A stretch of 64,000 nt of DNA from Pontibacter sp. E15-1. Its GTDB lineage: Bacteria; Bacteroidota; Bacteroidia; Cytophagales; Hymenobacteraceae. The stretch covers positions 1 through 64,000 of the forward strand of contig NZ_JAKVIR010000012.1 of the NCBI RefSeq assembly GCF_022601975.1, in the 5' to 3' direction. This document shows positions 8,530 to 17,528 of this stretch, piece after piece. The position numbers were made by a program, and so were the translations under genes. The number at the start of each line of letters is the position of its first letter. The stretch's first letter is position 1. The notes beneath the pieces are model-generated. The model was given only the letters and a program-made list of their open reading frames with translations. It was not told the origin of the DNA and ran no database searches.

Positions 8530-9891
8530 ATGTATAAGCCTGTGCCTGAATTGGCGCAGCAAAAATATTCTATGGCAGCAGGTAAATTGAGTGAAATGTT
8601 CCGGGCGCTACGCTCACGCAACTACAAACTGTTTTTTGTGGGGCAGGGCATTTCGCTGATCGGCACCTGGATGCAGCAGGTGGCCCTGAGCTGGCTGGTG
8701 TACCGCCTCACCGACTCCGTTTTCCTATTGGGCGCGGTCACGTTCTCGAGCCAGATTCCCTCTTTCCTGCTCGGCCCCTTTGCCGGTGTGCTGGCCGATA
8801 AGTTTAACCGGCACAAGGTGCTGCTCGTTACCCAGGCCCTCTCCATGATTCAGGCTACTACCCTGGCCGTGCTCGTCCTGACGAACACGATTGAGATCTG
8901 GCATGTGCTGGCGCTGAGTGCGGTGCTGGGCACCATCAATGGGTTTGATATTGCCACCCGGCAGGCCTTTGTGGTGGAACTGGTGGAGAAGCGGGAGGAT
9001 ATGAGCAATGCCATCGCCCTCAACTCTTCGATGTTTAACATGGCGCGGCTCATCGGCCCCACCGTGGCCGGACTCCTGATATCGGTCGTGGGGGAAGGGA
9101 TTTGTATCCTGATCAATGCGGTCAGTTACCTGGCTGTGCTGGCCTCCTTGCTGCTCATGCACCTGAAGCCTTTTGTGCGGGTGCAGCAGCAGCGCAAGGT
9201 ATGGGCCTCGCTCAAAGACGGTTTCCGGTATGCCTTTGGCTTTCCGCCCATCCGGGCGCTTATTGTTATTGTGGCTTTGCTGAGCCTCTTCGGGATGCCG
9301 TTTACCGTGCTGCTGCCCGTTTTTGCCCGCGATGTGCTGCATGGCGGGGCCAACACGCTCGGCTACCTGATGGGCGCTTCGGGGTTTGGGGCGCTGGGCG
9401 GGGCCTTGTTTTTGGCGCAACGGAAATCGGTAGAGGGCCTGGGCAAGGTGATTATCCTGACGATGCTGCTTTTCGGCGTTGCGCTCATCGGCTTTTCCTT
9501 CTCCGTGGTGCTGCTGCTCTCGCTGGCACTGATGCTGGTAAGCGGCTTTGGCATGATCGTGACCATGGCCTCCTGCAACACGCTGCTCCAGACCATTGTG
9601 GACGACGACAAGCGTGGCCGCGTGATGAGCCTCTATGCCACGGCGTTTATGGGTATGGCCCCGGTGGGGAGTATGCTGGCGGGCGCTGTGGCCGAGCACG
9701 TGGGGGTAGCCTATACCCTCGCTGGTTGCGGTTTCCTGTGTGCCATCAGCATTGTGCCTTTCGCCGTGAACAGACCCAAACTGCGCCAGATGGTACAACC
9801 CATCTACGAGCGCCTCGGCATCGTGCCCGAGATTGCCTCTGGCCTTCAGTCGGCCTCTAACCTGAGCACCGCACCGGAGGAAAGGCGGTAA
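8530..9891 (+). CDS. MFS transporter, EntS/MFS_3-like exporter
   Basis: A 453-residue inner-membrane exporter of the major facilitator superfamily, closest by eye to the MFS_3 group (PF05977) that includes enterobactin exporter EntS. About twelve hydrophobic segments are visible. The conserved start FRALRSRNYKLFFVGQGISLIGTWMQ is at residues 22-47, and the loop 2-3 motif GVLADKFNRHKVLL near residue 85 corresponds to MFS motif A. The substrate cannot be told. An alternative ATG at 8572 would remove 14 residues and still leaves the family N-terminus intact. No siderophore genes are adjacent. Confidence 0.88.
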   Translation: MYKPVPELAQQKYSMAAGKLSEMFRALRSRNYKLFFVGQGISLIGTWMQQVALSWLVYRLTDSVFLLGAVTFSSQIPSFLLGPFAGVLADKFNRHKVLLVTQALSMIQATTLAVLVLTNTIEIWHVLALSAVLGTINGFDIATRQAFVVELVEKREDMSNAIALNSSMFNMARLIGPTVAGLLISVVGEGICILINAVSYLAVLASLLLMHLKPFVRVQQQRKVWASLKDGFRYAFGFPPIRALIVIVALLSLFGMPFTVLLPVFARDVLHGGANTLGYLMGASGFGALGGALFLAQRKSVEGLGKVIILTMLLFGVALIGFSFSVVLLLSLALMLVSGFGMIVTMASCNTLLQTIVDDDKRGRVMSLYATAFMGMAPVGSMLAGAVAEHVGVAYTLAGCGFLCAISIVPFAVNRPKLRQMVQPIYERLGIVPEIASGLQSASNLSTAPEERR

Positions 9892-9964
9892 TGGCGATTG
9901 GGGATTGTGTTTCCTGTGCCGGTTATGTTCCCGCATGTTCACTTGAGAAAAGAGCCATGATTTT

Positions 9965-10104
9965 GTAGGGACAGGTCGTGACCTGTCCGCGCATCGGCCA
10001 AGATTATGCAATCCCATACCTGAACTGATTCAGTTCTGAAACCCTGATGCTGATGCTGACGGCTTGGTTAGGGAACGATTGGACAGGTCACGACCTGTCC
10101 CTAC
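9965..10104. repeat. Inverted pair of GACAGGTC palindromes (unit 1)
   Basis: A 24-bp word starting GTAGGGACAGGTCGTGACC at 9965-9988 recurs in perfect inverted orientation at 10081-10104. Each copy is itself a palindrome, GGACAGGTC-GT-GACCTGTCC. The 92-bp interior is not repetitive. The rest of the spacer 9892-10266 holds only the terminator at 10194-10233 and a short CTAACGT tandem at 10238-10262. Confidence 0.93.
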
Positions 10105-10193
10105 GAAACACACTGGAAGGACAGCATCTTGCTTTTTTGATGCGCTATAAGTCCATTCCACTGATTTCCTACCTTTAAATGCTTAACCTATTC

Positions 10194-10233
10194 AAACGGT
10201 AAAGGCCCACTGTCCAGTGGGCCTTTACCGTTT
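10194..10233. terminator. Bidirectional intrinsic terminator
   Basis: AAACGGTAAAGGCCCACTG pairs with CAGTGGGCCTTTACCGTTT around a 2-nt loop. It lies between the converging MFS and LysM genes. Confidence 0.9.
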
Positions 10234-10266
10234 TAGTCTAACATCTAACGTCTAACGTCTAAAAAA

Positions 10267-12774
10267 TCACTTCTTCCTCACCCGAAGCTTTTCCCCGATA
10301 CTCACCGAGAAGTCGGATTTGTTGTTCCACTCCATGATGTCTTTGATCGTGACGCCGTATTTGCGGGAGATCTGGTACATGCTTTCGCCAGAGGCCACGG
10401 TATGGTAGCCGCTGGCAGGGGCTGCGCTGGTCGCAGCGTCGTCGGTGGCGGTAGAGGCGGCTTTGGCGGGAGCCTGTATGCGCAGCTCCTGACCCAGCCG
10501 GATGCTGTTGTCGGCTAAATTATTCCAGTTGCGCAGTTCCTCCAACGACACCTCATACTGCCTGGATATCTGGTAAAGGGTCTCGCTGGCAACCACGGTA
10601 TGGAAAGCGCTTCCCAGGCTTCTGTGCGCAGTCGGATCGTTTGCAGCGACTGCCTCCTGGGCGGGCTGTGCCAACGGCTCGGCTATATACAGTTCCTGGC
10701 CGGGGCGCAACGCCTCGCTCCCGAGCTTGTTCCAGGCTGTCAGGTCATGTATCGTAACAGCGTACATCCGGGAAATGCCATAGAGCGTTTCGCCTGCCTT
10801 CACGGTATGGCGGGTAGGCTTAGGAACCGGCTGTACAGGTGCGGCAGCGGGAGTGCGTTTGGCTGGGGCAGCGGTTGGCTTTGCGGCTGGCTCGGGACCG
10901 CTCTCCACAAAGATATCCCGTACGGCCGTGACTGTGTCTGTATCCTCCGCAGCAGTGTCCCTAATTACCCAGTCTCCCTCTATTTCTTCTGCTACCGTGT
11001 CTGCTGGCAAGGCCAACGCAGCGCTGTCGGTTGCAACAGTGGCAGTGGCTTCCTCCGGTGCAGGTAGCGTAACCCAGCTGGTGGTGTCGGTCTGGGGGTA
11101 TAAAACGGCTTTTTTCTGAACAGGTGCGGGGGTTGGCAGTGGCTTGGCAGGAACATCCGCTTTAGGTATGGAAACGGAGGTATCCGTCTCTGCCTCCAGC
11201 ACGATAGGGTCTATGAAATCAGCGTCGTCAGCCTCTGTTTTCGCCGTAGGCACAGTGGCGGCACTGCGAACGGTGGCTTTTTGGGCTGGTGTGCTTGGCA
11301 CAGGCGCACCTTCTGTCGCAACCAGTTCCTCCTCGTCTTCAACCTCTTGCTGCGGGGTTGTCTCCTCCTTGTTAAAGCGTTTGAAGCTGTTGATGAATCT
11401 TTTGAAAATGTTTTCTTTCGGGGCCTCGTCCTGCTTGCGGGCAGGTGTGGGGCTGGTTACCGTGGCCTTGGGCTGGGTATAGCTTGGCGCAGCCTCAACT
11501 TTGGTCATCTGCTTCTTCTGGCTCAGGTCGCGCACTTCCACGGGGGTATGGGCCGGTCGGCGCTTCTGCAGCCACAGCACGCGGCCCGGCACGGGCACCT
11601 CGTTGCGGTTCATGCGGTTCTTGAAGAGCAGGTAATTCAGCTTCACGCCATAGTGCTGGGCCACTTGCTGCATGCTTTCACCGGGCTGCACCACGTGGTA
11701 CTCCACCTCCGCGCTGCTTCGCTTCGACTCGATGTAATACGCGGTGCCTGCCTCAATCCTGTCAAAATTGCGCAGGTCGTTGTACTTCAGGAACCTGCGG
11801 GTGGAAATGCCCGCCTGCAGCGCCAGCTTGTCTTTGGTGTCGCCGGGGCGCGCAATCACGGTGGTGAGGCCGTTTCGCTCAGCCCGCACCAGCGCCCCCA
11901 CGCGGTTTCCTTTGGCCAGCGGCGGGGCCGTGTCTTTGGATGCCAGCAGACCGGCATCGCTGCCGCCGTTGCGCACCGGCACAATCACGTAGTAATCCTT
12001 ATCGGAGGGGATTGACCCGCCCAGCAGCCATTTGTTGTATTTCTCCAGTTCTATATAATCGGTCTGGGTGTCCATGGCAATATCGGCCAGGCTTTGGCCG
12101 GGAGTGCAACGCATCTCGCGCAGCGAAAGCGCAGGTGGGTTGCTTTTCCCCACAAACGCGTCGTAGGCGATTTTGTGCGCCAGAAAGGTGAGCACGTAGG
12201 GGTGCGAGCGCTCTGTGATCTCCATTTTGCGCGCCCCGTTGTCTGACGGCTGGGTATAGGTTTTGGCCCCCGAGTAGCCCAGGTAGTACGAAAGCAGGGA
12301 GTTGAACCAGTTGTTGTAGTAATTGTTGCTGCGCTTGAAGTACTTGGCGGCACCCCGGCTGGCCTCGATGATATGGCGGCGCTCGTCCACCTTGTTGTCC
12401 ATGCGGAGGTTAAAGTCTGAGGCGGCCTCGCGCTTAAACTGCCAGTAGCCCACCGCGTTCGACGTGGACACGGCATCGCCGATCAGGCCGCTCTCCTGCA
12501 GGGCCAGGTACTTGTAATCGTCCGGCACGCCCTCCTCCTTAAACACACGCTCAATGATCGGGAAATAGGCATCGGCCAGGTCCACTTTCAGCTTAAAATA
12601 GGTCTGGTTGCGGTGCAGGGCATCCACCTTCTTCTGGATCTCCTCCTGCGCCCCCCCGGAAAGCACCAGGTGAATGTCGGCGAAGTTGACGTTTCGGGGT
12701 ACAGTGACAAACTGCGCCAGTGCCAGCAGGGGCAGAAGCAACAGGACGAAAAGGCTGCTGATGGATTTTCTCAT
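10267..12774 (-). CDS. LysM lytic transglycosylase, MltD-like
   Basis: An 835-residue exported peptidoglycan lytic transglycosylase. A signal peptide occupies residues 1-20. An SLT domain follows (about 55-200), with presumed catalytic Glu94 in LALQESGL and the signatures NAVGYWQFKREAA and NSLLSYYLGYSGAKTY. A degenerate LysM-like stretch lies near 355-405, then a long Pro/Ala/Thr-rich linker (about 410-650). Three clear C-terminal LysM repeats bind glycan, each with a HTV-x-x-x-E-(T/S)-(L/M)-Y-x-I-S-R pattern. The enzyme would cleave murein in the periplasm during growth or remodelling. The gene is monocistronic, with a terminator downstream and a putative -7 box about 120 bp upstream of the start. 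Confidence 0.92.
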   Translation of the reverse strand: MRKSISSLFVLLLLPLLALAQFVTVPRNVNFADIHLVLSGGAQEEIQKKVDALHRNQTYFKLKVDLADAYFPIIERVFKEEGVPDDYKYLALQESGLIGDAVSTSNAVGYWQFKREAASDFNLRMDNKVDERRHIIEASRGAAKYFKRSNNYYNNWFNSLLSYYLGYSGAKTYTQPSDNGARKMEITERSHPYVLTFLAHKIAYDAFVGKSNPPALSLREMRCTPGQSLADIAMDTQTDYIELEKYNKWLLGGSIPSDKDYYVIVPVRNGGSDAGLLASKDTAPPLAKGNRVGALVRAERNGLTTVIARPGDTKDKLALQAGISTRRFLKYNDLRNFDRIEAGTAYYIESKRSSAEVEYHVVQPGESMQQVAQHYGVKLNYLLFKNRMNRNEVPVPGRVLWLQKRRPAHTPVEVRDLSQKKQMTKVEAAPSYTQPKATVTSPTPARKQDEAPKENIFKRFINSFKRFNKEETTPQQEVEDEEELVATEGAPVPSTPAQKATVRSAATVPTAKTEADDADFIDPIVLEAETDTSVSIPKADVPAKPLPTPAPVQKKAVLYPQTDTTSWVTLPAPEEATATVATDSAALALPADTVAEEIEGDWVIRDTAAEDTDTVTAVRDIFVESGPEPAAKPTAAPAKRTPAAAPVQPVPKPTRHTVKAGETLYGISRMYAVTIHDLTAWNKLGSEALRPGQELYIAEPLAQPAQEAVAANDPTAHRSLGSAFHTVVASETLYQISRQYEVSLEELRNWNNLADNSIRLGQELRIQAPAKAASTATDDAATSAAPASGYHTVASGESMYQISRKYGVTIKDIMEWNNKSDFSVSIGEKLRVRKK

Positions 12775-13130
12775 GGCTAGGTACTTGATCTTGGCTAAAA
12801 GTTGGCGCTGGTGCTCTACTTACCGTTGAGTTGGTGCCAGCTAAATAGCTATGCGCTAATATGTTCGAAAGGTACTGTATCTCGTTGCAAAAATAACGCA
12901 ATTTGCCTCGCATTTTAAAACGCTTGGCTAAGTTCTTTCCTTATAATTTTGGCAGGCGGAGGGCGATCTTTCCCGCGAAGAGGGGTGGTATAAAGGCCAA
13001 GCGGCAGGCTTGTAGCGTGTTATGAAATGAACCTGGAGCCGAAAGGCTTTTTGTAAAAAAATCGGGCGAAGCCGTCAGGCGCTCCCGGTTGCGCAGATGG
13101 CGGCGGTGTTAGAGGAGACAGGCAGCGGCG
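12775..13130. other. 356-bp spacer upstream of the LysM gene
   Basis: Apart from the CAAAAATA promoter-like box at 12888-12895 I see no gene, RNA or repeat here. Confidence 0.4.
12888..12895 (-). promoter_or_regulatory. Bacteroidota-type -7 box for the LysM gene
   Basis: On the minus strand this reads TATTTTTG, a full match to TAnnTTTG. No clean TTTG is found at the -33 distance. The predicted leader would be about 105 nt. Consensus match only. Confidence 0.35.
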
Positions 13131-13775
13131 TCAGATTTTGCGGGCTATCAGCAGGCCGTCGCGCACAGGCAGCAGGATGTTCTCCACGCGCGGGTCCTGG
13201 TGCACCTTCCGGTTAAAGTCGATGACGGCCTTGGTGTCCTCATCCAGCTTTTTGCGGTATTTCTCCAGCACTTTCCCGCTCCAGAGCACGTTGTCGGCAA
13301 TGATGTAGCCGCCTGAACGCACCTTGTCGATCACCATATCATAGTAATGGGTATAGTTGATCTTGTCGGCATCTATAAACACCAGGTCGAATACGGCGTC
13401 GATGGTTGGCACGATCTCCAGGGCATTGCCCATGTATAACTTTAGCTGCGGACCCCACCCGGATTCGTCGAAATAGCCCCGCACGCGGTCTTCCAGCTCC
13501 TCATTCTTGTCCACGGTGTGCAGGGTGCCGCCCGGCTGCAGGCCCTCGGCCATACATAAAGCAGAGTAGCCGGTATAGGTGCCGATCTCCAGGATCTGCT
13601 GCGGCCGTATCATCTTCGAGAACATCGAGAGCAGGCGCCCCTGCTGGTGCCCCGACAGCATGCGTGGCTTCAGCACGCTCAGGTGCGTCTGCCGGTTGAT
13701 CTTGTGCAGCAGCTCGCTTTCAGGGGAGGTATGTTCCTCCGAGTAGCGTAGCAGGTCTTCGTTTATGAATTCCAT
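13131..13775 (-). CDS. Class I SAM-dependent O-methyltransferase
   Basis: A 214-residue cytoplasmic methyltransferase of the Methyltransf_3/COMT-like family (PF01596). SAM-binding motif I is ILEIGTYTGYSAL near residue 70, followed by HTVDKNEELEDRV. The metal-binding and post-motif segment is FDLVFIDADKINYTHYYDMVIDKVRSGGYIIADNVLWSG. The C-terminus DGLLIARK is family-typical. Such enzymes methylate catechol-like hydroxyls; the natural substrate in Bacteroidota is usually unknown. It lies 75 bp downstream of the M16 protease gene on the same strand, with a repeat-rich spacer between. Confidence 0.92.
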   Translation of the reverse strand: MEFINEDLLRYSEEHTSPESELLHKINRQTHLSVLKPRMLSGHQQGRLLSMFSKMIRPQQILEIGTYTGYSALCMAEGLQPGGTLHTVDKNEELEDRVRGYFDESGWGPQLKLYMGNALEIVPTIDAVFDLVFIDADKINYTHYYDMVIDKVRSGGYIIADNVLWSGKVLEKYRKKLDEDTKAVIDFNRKVHQDPRVENILLPVRDGLLIARKI

Positions 13776-13784
13776 ATTTGATTG

Positions 13785-13855
13785 TCAGTTGTTAGTTGTT
13801 GATTGTTAAATGGTTGTCCTTAAGCTATCACAACAATAAACAATCAGCTATTAAC
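13785..13855. repeat. Inverted pair of TTGATTGT/ACAATCA low-complexity repeats
   Basis: TTGATTGTCAGTTGTTAG with further TTGTTGATTGTT at the left faces AACAATAAACAATCAGC at the right. The same word family recurs near 19262-19300 and as a pair near 30424-30585. Confidence 0.6.
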
Positions 13856-15083
13856 CCGGTACATAATTCAGGAAGCTGAGCTGGTCTTCGCGCAGGGCGT
13901 CGTTGGCAATGTCGAGCAGGTCGGTGGCGGTGATGTTCTTGATCTGGGCGAAGATCTCGTTTAGCGAGTCCACCTTGCCCTGGTCCAGCAGGCTCTTGCC
14001 GATCATCATCATCAGGCCCATGTTGCTTTCCTCGGCCATGGCCAGTTGCCCCATTAGCTGCTCTTTGGCCGTGTGCAGCTGCAGCGATCCCAGCGGTTTC
14101 TCGCGCAGCTTCTGCAGCTCCTTCAGCACCAGCGAGGTGGTGCGCTTCAGCTGCTTTTTCTCGGTGCCGAAGTATATTGTGAGCAGGCCGGTGTCGATGT
14201 AGGTGGCGTAGTTGGCGTCGATGGTATACACGAGGCCATGCTTTTCGCGCACGGCCAGGTTCAGGCGCGAGTTCATACCGGGGCCGCCCAACAGGTTCAC
14301 GAGCATGAAGAACGGGATGCGGCGGTCGTCGGAGAGGGCATAGGCCGGTGAGCCGATCACACAGTGGGCCTGCGAGATGGGCTTCTCCAGCGTGATCGAT
14401 TTGGGGGTATAGGCCGTGAAGGGCACGCGCTTGCGCGGCTTCTTTATCTCTGGGATGTCGCCGAGGTATTTCTCCGCCAGCCTCAGCACTTTATCAAAAG
14501 GCAGGTTGCTGACAGAGCAGAAAATAAGCGCGTCGGTGCTGAGGTTGCGGTCGATGAAACGCAGGAAATCCTGCTTCTCGAACCCCGACACGCTCTCTTT
14601 GGTGCCCAGGATGTTGCTGCCCAGCGAGTGCCCTTCGTACACCACGGCGTCAAACTCATCCACAATGGCATCCTCGGGTGCGTCTAGGTACATGGCCATC
14701 TCCTCCAGAATCACGCCGCGCTCTTTCTCTATCTCGCGCTCCGGAAACACCGACCGGAAGGTGATGTCGGTCAGCAGCTCAAAAGACTTGTCGAAGTGCT
14801 TGTCCAGCACAGAGGAGTAAAAGCAGATTTTCTCTTTGGTGGTATAAGCGTTCAACTCGCCGCCCACCGACTCGAGCCGGTTCAGGATATGGAACGACTT
14901 GCGCTTCTCGGTGCCTTTAAAGGCCATGTGCTCCCAGAAGTGGGCAATCCCGGTCTGGTCGGTCAGCTCGTCGCGGCTGCCGATGTCCATGATGAAGCCG
15001 CTGTGGGCTATCTTGGTGTGCAGCACCTGCTTGTGTACGACCCGGATTCCGTTGGGTAAGGTATGGATATGGTAATCAGGCAT
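13851..15083 (-). CDS. M16 family zinc metallopeptidase
   Basis: A 410-residue insulinase-like peptidase of the M16 family, processing-peptidase-like. The inverted zinc motif HxxEH is present as HFWEHMAFKGTEKR near residue 48. The downstream glutamate region (PEREIEKERGVILEEMAMY), with EGHSLGSNILGTKESV, is also intact, so the N-terminal catalytic domain looks active. The C-terminal half is the usual inactive M16 repeat domain (GGPGMNSRLNLAVREKHGLVYTI). It lacks a signal peptide, so a cytoplasmic location is likely. The protein is short and single-unit, and probably acts as a dimer. It is co-directional with the O-methyltransferase, but a functional link is not evident. Confidence 0.94.
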   Translation of the reverse strand: MPDYHIHTLPNGIRVVHKQVLHTKIAHSGFIMDIGSRDELTDQTGIAHFWEHMAFKGTEKRKSFHILNRLESVGGELNAYTTKEKICFYSSVLDKHFDKSFELLTDITFRSVFPEREIEKERGVILEEMAMYLDAPEDAIVDEFDAVVYEGHSLGSNILGTKESVSGFEKQDFLRFIDRNLSTDALIFCSVSNLPFDKVLRLAEKYLGDIPEIKKPRKRVPFTAYTPKSITLEKPISQAHCVIGSPAYALSDDRRIPFFMLVNLLGGPGMNSRLNLAVREKHGLVYTIDANYATYIDTGLLTIYFGTEKKQLKRTTSLVLKELQKLREKPLGSLQLHTAKEQLMGQLAMAEESNMGLMMMIGKSLLDQGKVDSLNEIFAQIKNITATDLLDIANDALREDQLSFLNYVPG

Positions 15084-15197
15084 TCAATCTCAAATTAGCC
15101 TGCAAAGGTACGGGAAAGCGCGATGAGTTAAAAGCCATACCTCCCGGCGTGTGCAGAGAGGCATACCCCCGGACGTATAATTATTTTGCGCGCGCGG

Positions 15198-15959
15198 TTA
15201 GCGGGCGGCAGGCTTTTGCGCCGGGCGACTGCCCACGTTGATCACGAGGCCGAGCGAGAAAACGGCATAGCCGGCCGTGAGGGCGTCCCTGTTTTTGAGG
15301 CCGAAGTTAGAGCCGCTGGTATATTGCAACTGCACGGCGGGGTTCAGGGTGAGGCGGGTATAAAAGATCGGCTCCAGAAAGATGTTGTCTTCCTCATCCT
15401 TCACCACGCCGTTGAGCAGATGCTTGCTCATGTCCACGTAGCTGGCGCGCAGGGCCGTGCCGTAGTTCAGCGGGAAGTCTTTGCCAAAAAAGTGCAGGGA
15501 CTTTTTCCGTTTGGAGCTAAAGTTCACCTGCACGAAATACTTGTTGAAGCTTACCTCGCGGCGCTGAAAGGTCATGTTCCCCTTTTCGTCCTCCTCCTTG
15601 TCGGTGCGGTCGCTGCTGCCGCCGCCAAAGCCGCCGTATACCTCCAGAATGCGGTTGTTGTTCTGGCCGAAGGTGGTGAAGTAGCCACCGCCCGCCTCCA
15701 GCAGGTTGTGCCGGAAATCGCGCTTTCGGCGCTCACTGTTCAGCATCGAGCCGTTTACCAGCACCCCGAAATGATCCGATACGGCATAGGCCGTGTTAAA
15801 AGTGATGTTGCCTTTGGGCGTGATGTGGCCCCCGGCGCTCAGCTCGCCTTTCTGGGTAAACATGGGCACGTTGGGCACGTTGGGCATATACGCCGACACG
15901 CAACCCGACATGAAAACCACTAAACTGCAAAAGCCGGCAAGGGAGATAATTCTTTTCAT
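15198..15959 (-). CDS. Outer-membrane lipoprotein, probable beta-barrel
   Basis: A 253-residue lipoprotein of unknown function. I chose the ATG at 15959 because it opens a signal peptide, MKRIISLAGFCSLVVF, with lipobox MSGC; an upstream ATG at 16058 would bury it. The mature chain has alternating amphipathic strands such as GGHITPKGNITFNTAYAVSDHFGVLVNGS and YFTTFGQNNNRILEVYGGFGGGS, ending in a strand (AGYAVFSLGLVINVGSR), consistent with a small beta-barrel or porin-like protein. No enzyme motif is visible. Confidence 0.75.
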   Translation of the reverse strand: MKRIISLAGFCSLVVFMSGCVSAYMPNVPNVPMFTQKGELSAGGHITPKGNITFNTAYAVSDHFGVLVNGSMLNSERRKRDFRHNLLEAGGGYFTTFGQNNNRILEVYGGFGGGSSDRTDKEEDEKGNMTFQRREVSFNKYFVQVNFSSKRKKSLHFFGKDFPLNYGTALRASYVDMSKHLLNGVVKDEEDNIFLEPIFYTRLTLNPAVQLQYTSGSNFGLKNRDALTAGYAVFSLGLVINVGSRPAQKPAAR

Positions 15960-16301
15960 ATGATGGTATAAACAGGGGCGGCCCGTGTCCTTTGCCTGTA
16001 TGCGATGGCCGAAATGCAGTTGCCGGCGCAGTCGCGGTGTTGCAGGCCGCAGGTACACGGCTTCCTTTCACAAATATCAAGACTGTATTTGATATATTTC
16101 AAGCTTTGGGGAAGTATTATGTGAAAGTAGACTTAAAACAAGGGGAAATACGCGCTAGCGTTTGGGCTATTGGCCGAACAATTTTATCTTGCTGATTAGC
16201 CCGGAACGGCACCGATGCTTCCGCAATGCCCAAACAGCTTTGCAGGGTAGTTGGCGGCCTGTTTCGGCAGGCGTAGTTTTGCCCGAAGCAGCAAGAGCAG
16301 C
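15960..16301. other. 342-bp divergent spacer
   Basis: The right end holds the promoter listed at 16251-16281 for the glycosyltransferase. Nothing else can be supported, although the sequence near 16080-16160 is noticeably AT-rich. Confidence 0.4.
16251..16281 (+). promoter_or_regulatory. Bacteroidota sigma-ABfr-type promoter for the GT9 gene
   Basis: TTGG at 16251-16254 and TAGTTTTG at 16274-16281 are separated by 19 bp, a near match to TTTG-N19-TAnnTTTG. Transcription would start close to 16288 and leave a leader of about 14 nt, typical of the phylum. Confidence 0.5.
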
Positions 16302-17315
16302 ATGAACAAGATACTGATTATACAAACGGCCTTTCTGGGAGATGTGGTGCTGGCGACGGCGCTGGTGGAGAAACTGCATGCCTTTTACCCGGAGGCCCAG
16401 CTCGATTTCCTGCTGCGCAAGGGCAACGAGGGGTTGCTGCAAGACCACCCGCTGCTGCGCCAGGTGCTGGTATGGAACAAGCAGGAAGGGAAGTACAAAA
16501 GCCTGCTGAACCTGCTGAAGCAAATCAGGGCAGCGCAGTACGACCTGGTGGTGAACGTGCAGCGCTTCGGGGCGACCGGCATCCTGACGGCCCTGTCGGG
16601 GGCAAAGGAAACGGTGGGGTTTGAGAAGAACCCGTTCTCGCGCCTCTTCACGCGCCGCTACGTGCACGATGTGCAGTCGGGCACGCATGAGGTGGAGCGC
16701 AACGACCTGCTCATCCAAAGCCTGACCAACGCCCTCCCGACCAAGCCCAGGCTATACCCCAGCCCGGTGGATTTCGCGAAGGTGGAGCACTGGAAACAGC
16801 AGCCCTTCATCTGCTTGGCCCCTACCTCGGTGTGGTTTACCAAGCAGTACCCGCAGGAGCAGTGGGTCACGTTGCTCAACTCCCTCGACCCGAATTACAA
16901 GGTATACCTGCTGGGCTCGCCAGCCGACAAACAGCACTGCGACGAGATCATCAGCCAGAGCACCAACCCCCGCGTTGAGAACCTGTGCGGCCAGCTGAAC
17001 CTGCTGCAGTCGGCGGCGCTGATGCGCGACGCGGCGCTGAACTACGTGAACGACTCGGGCCCGATGCACCTCGCCTCGGCCCTGAACGCCCCGACCTGCG
17101 CCATCTACTGTTCCACGGTGCCCCGCTTCGGCTTCGGCCCCCTTTCTGATTTTGCCACGGTGGTGGAGCGCGAAGAGCCGCTGTACTGTCGCCCCTGCGG
17201 CCTGCATGGGTATAAAGCCTGCCCCGAAGGCCATTTTAAGTGCGCCCGCGAGATCCGGAATGAGCAGCTGCTGGAGGTGTTGAAAGTTAGAGAGGGGTAT
17301 GAGTTGGAGAGGTAG
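16302..17315 (+). CDS. Glycosyltransferase family 9 (heptosyltransferase-like)
   Basis: A 337-residue GT9 enzyme, the family that adds heptose or related sugars to lipopolysaccharide from nucleotide-sugar donors on the cytoplasmic side of the inner membrane. It starts with MNKILIIQTAFLGDVVLATAL, the typical GT9 N-terminus, and has YVNDSGPMHLASALNAPTCAIY, the donor-binding loop. An upstream ATG at 16251 would add 17 unrelated residues; I prefer 16302, which also fits the promoter. The C-terminus has a four-cysteine motif, YCRPCGLHGYKACPEGHFKC, that is also present in the second GT9 at 35409-36407. Confidence 0.92.
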   Translation: MNKILIIQTAFLGDVVLATALVEKLHAFYPEAQLDFLLRKGNEGLLQDHPLLRQVLVWNKQEGKYKSLLNLLKQIRAAQYDLVVNVQRFGATGILTALSGAKETVGFEKNPFSRLFTRRYVHDVQSGTHEVERNDLLIQSLTNALPTKPRLYPSPVDFAKVEHWKQQPFICLAPTSVWFTKQYPQEQWVTLLNSLDPNYKVYLLGSPADKQHCDEIISQSTNPRVENLCGQLNLLQSAALMRDAALNYVNDSGPMHLASALNAPTCAIYCSTVPRFGFGPLSDFATVVEREEPLYCRPCGLHGYKACPEGHFKCAREIRNEQLLEVLKVREGYELER

Positions 17316-17380
17316 AAAAGTTAGAGAGGTATGATTTAGAAAGTTAGAGGGGTATAAATTTGAGGTATAAATTTATAGAG
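17283..17380. repeat. Degenerate tandem of GTTAGAGNGGTATNA
   Basis: Starting at the 3' end of the glycosyltransferase gene, words of the form AAGTTAGAGAGGTATGA and GTTAGAGGGGTATAAATTT occur about four times. A related sequence in the opposite sense (CTCTAACTTTCTATATCTCTAAC) lies at 19345-19375. Confidence 0.65.
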
Positions 17381-17471
17381 TTAACTAGTACTCGAACAAT
17401 TTATTTACCAGAATTAGCGTTTGCTTGTATAGGAAGAAAAGCTGCTTTTATGCCTCATTTTTAATTCTTAA

Positions 17472-17492
17472 TTTCTAATTTTTAATTTGGCG
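17472..17492. repeat. Dispersed 21-bp repeat, copy B
   Basis: Identical to 8221-8241. It lies 37 bp upstream of the TenI-like start. Confidence 0.8.
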
Positions 17493-17528
17493 AAGCACTA
17501 GTTGGATGGGTTGTCTGGAGAATGCGGG

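Noticed and set aside
8725-10017. 430-codon frame opposite the MFS gene
   Set aside because: His/Gln-rich antisense translation which runs through a palindrome unit; not gene-like.
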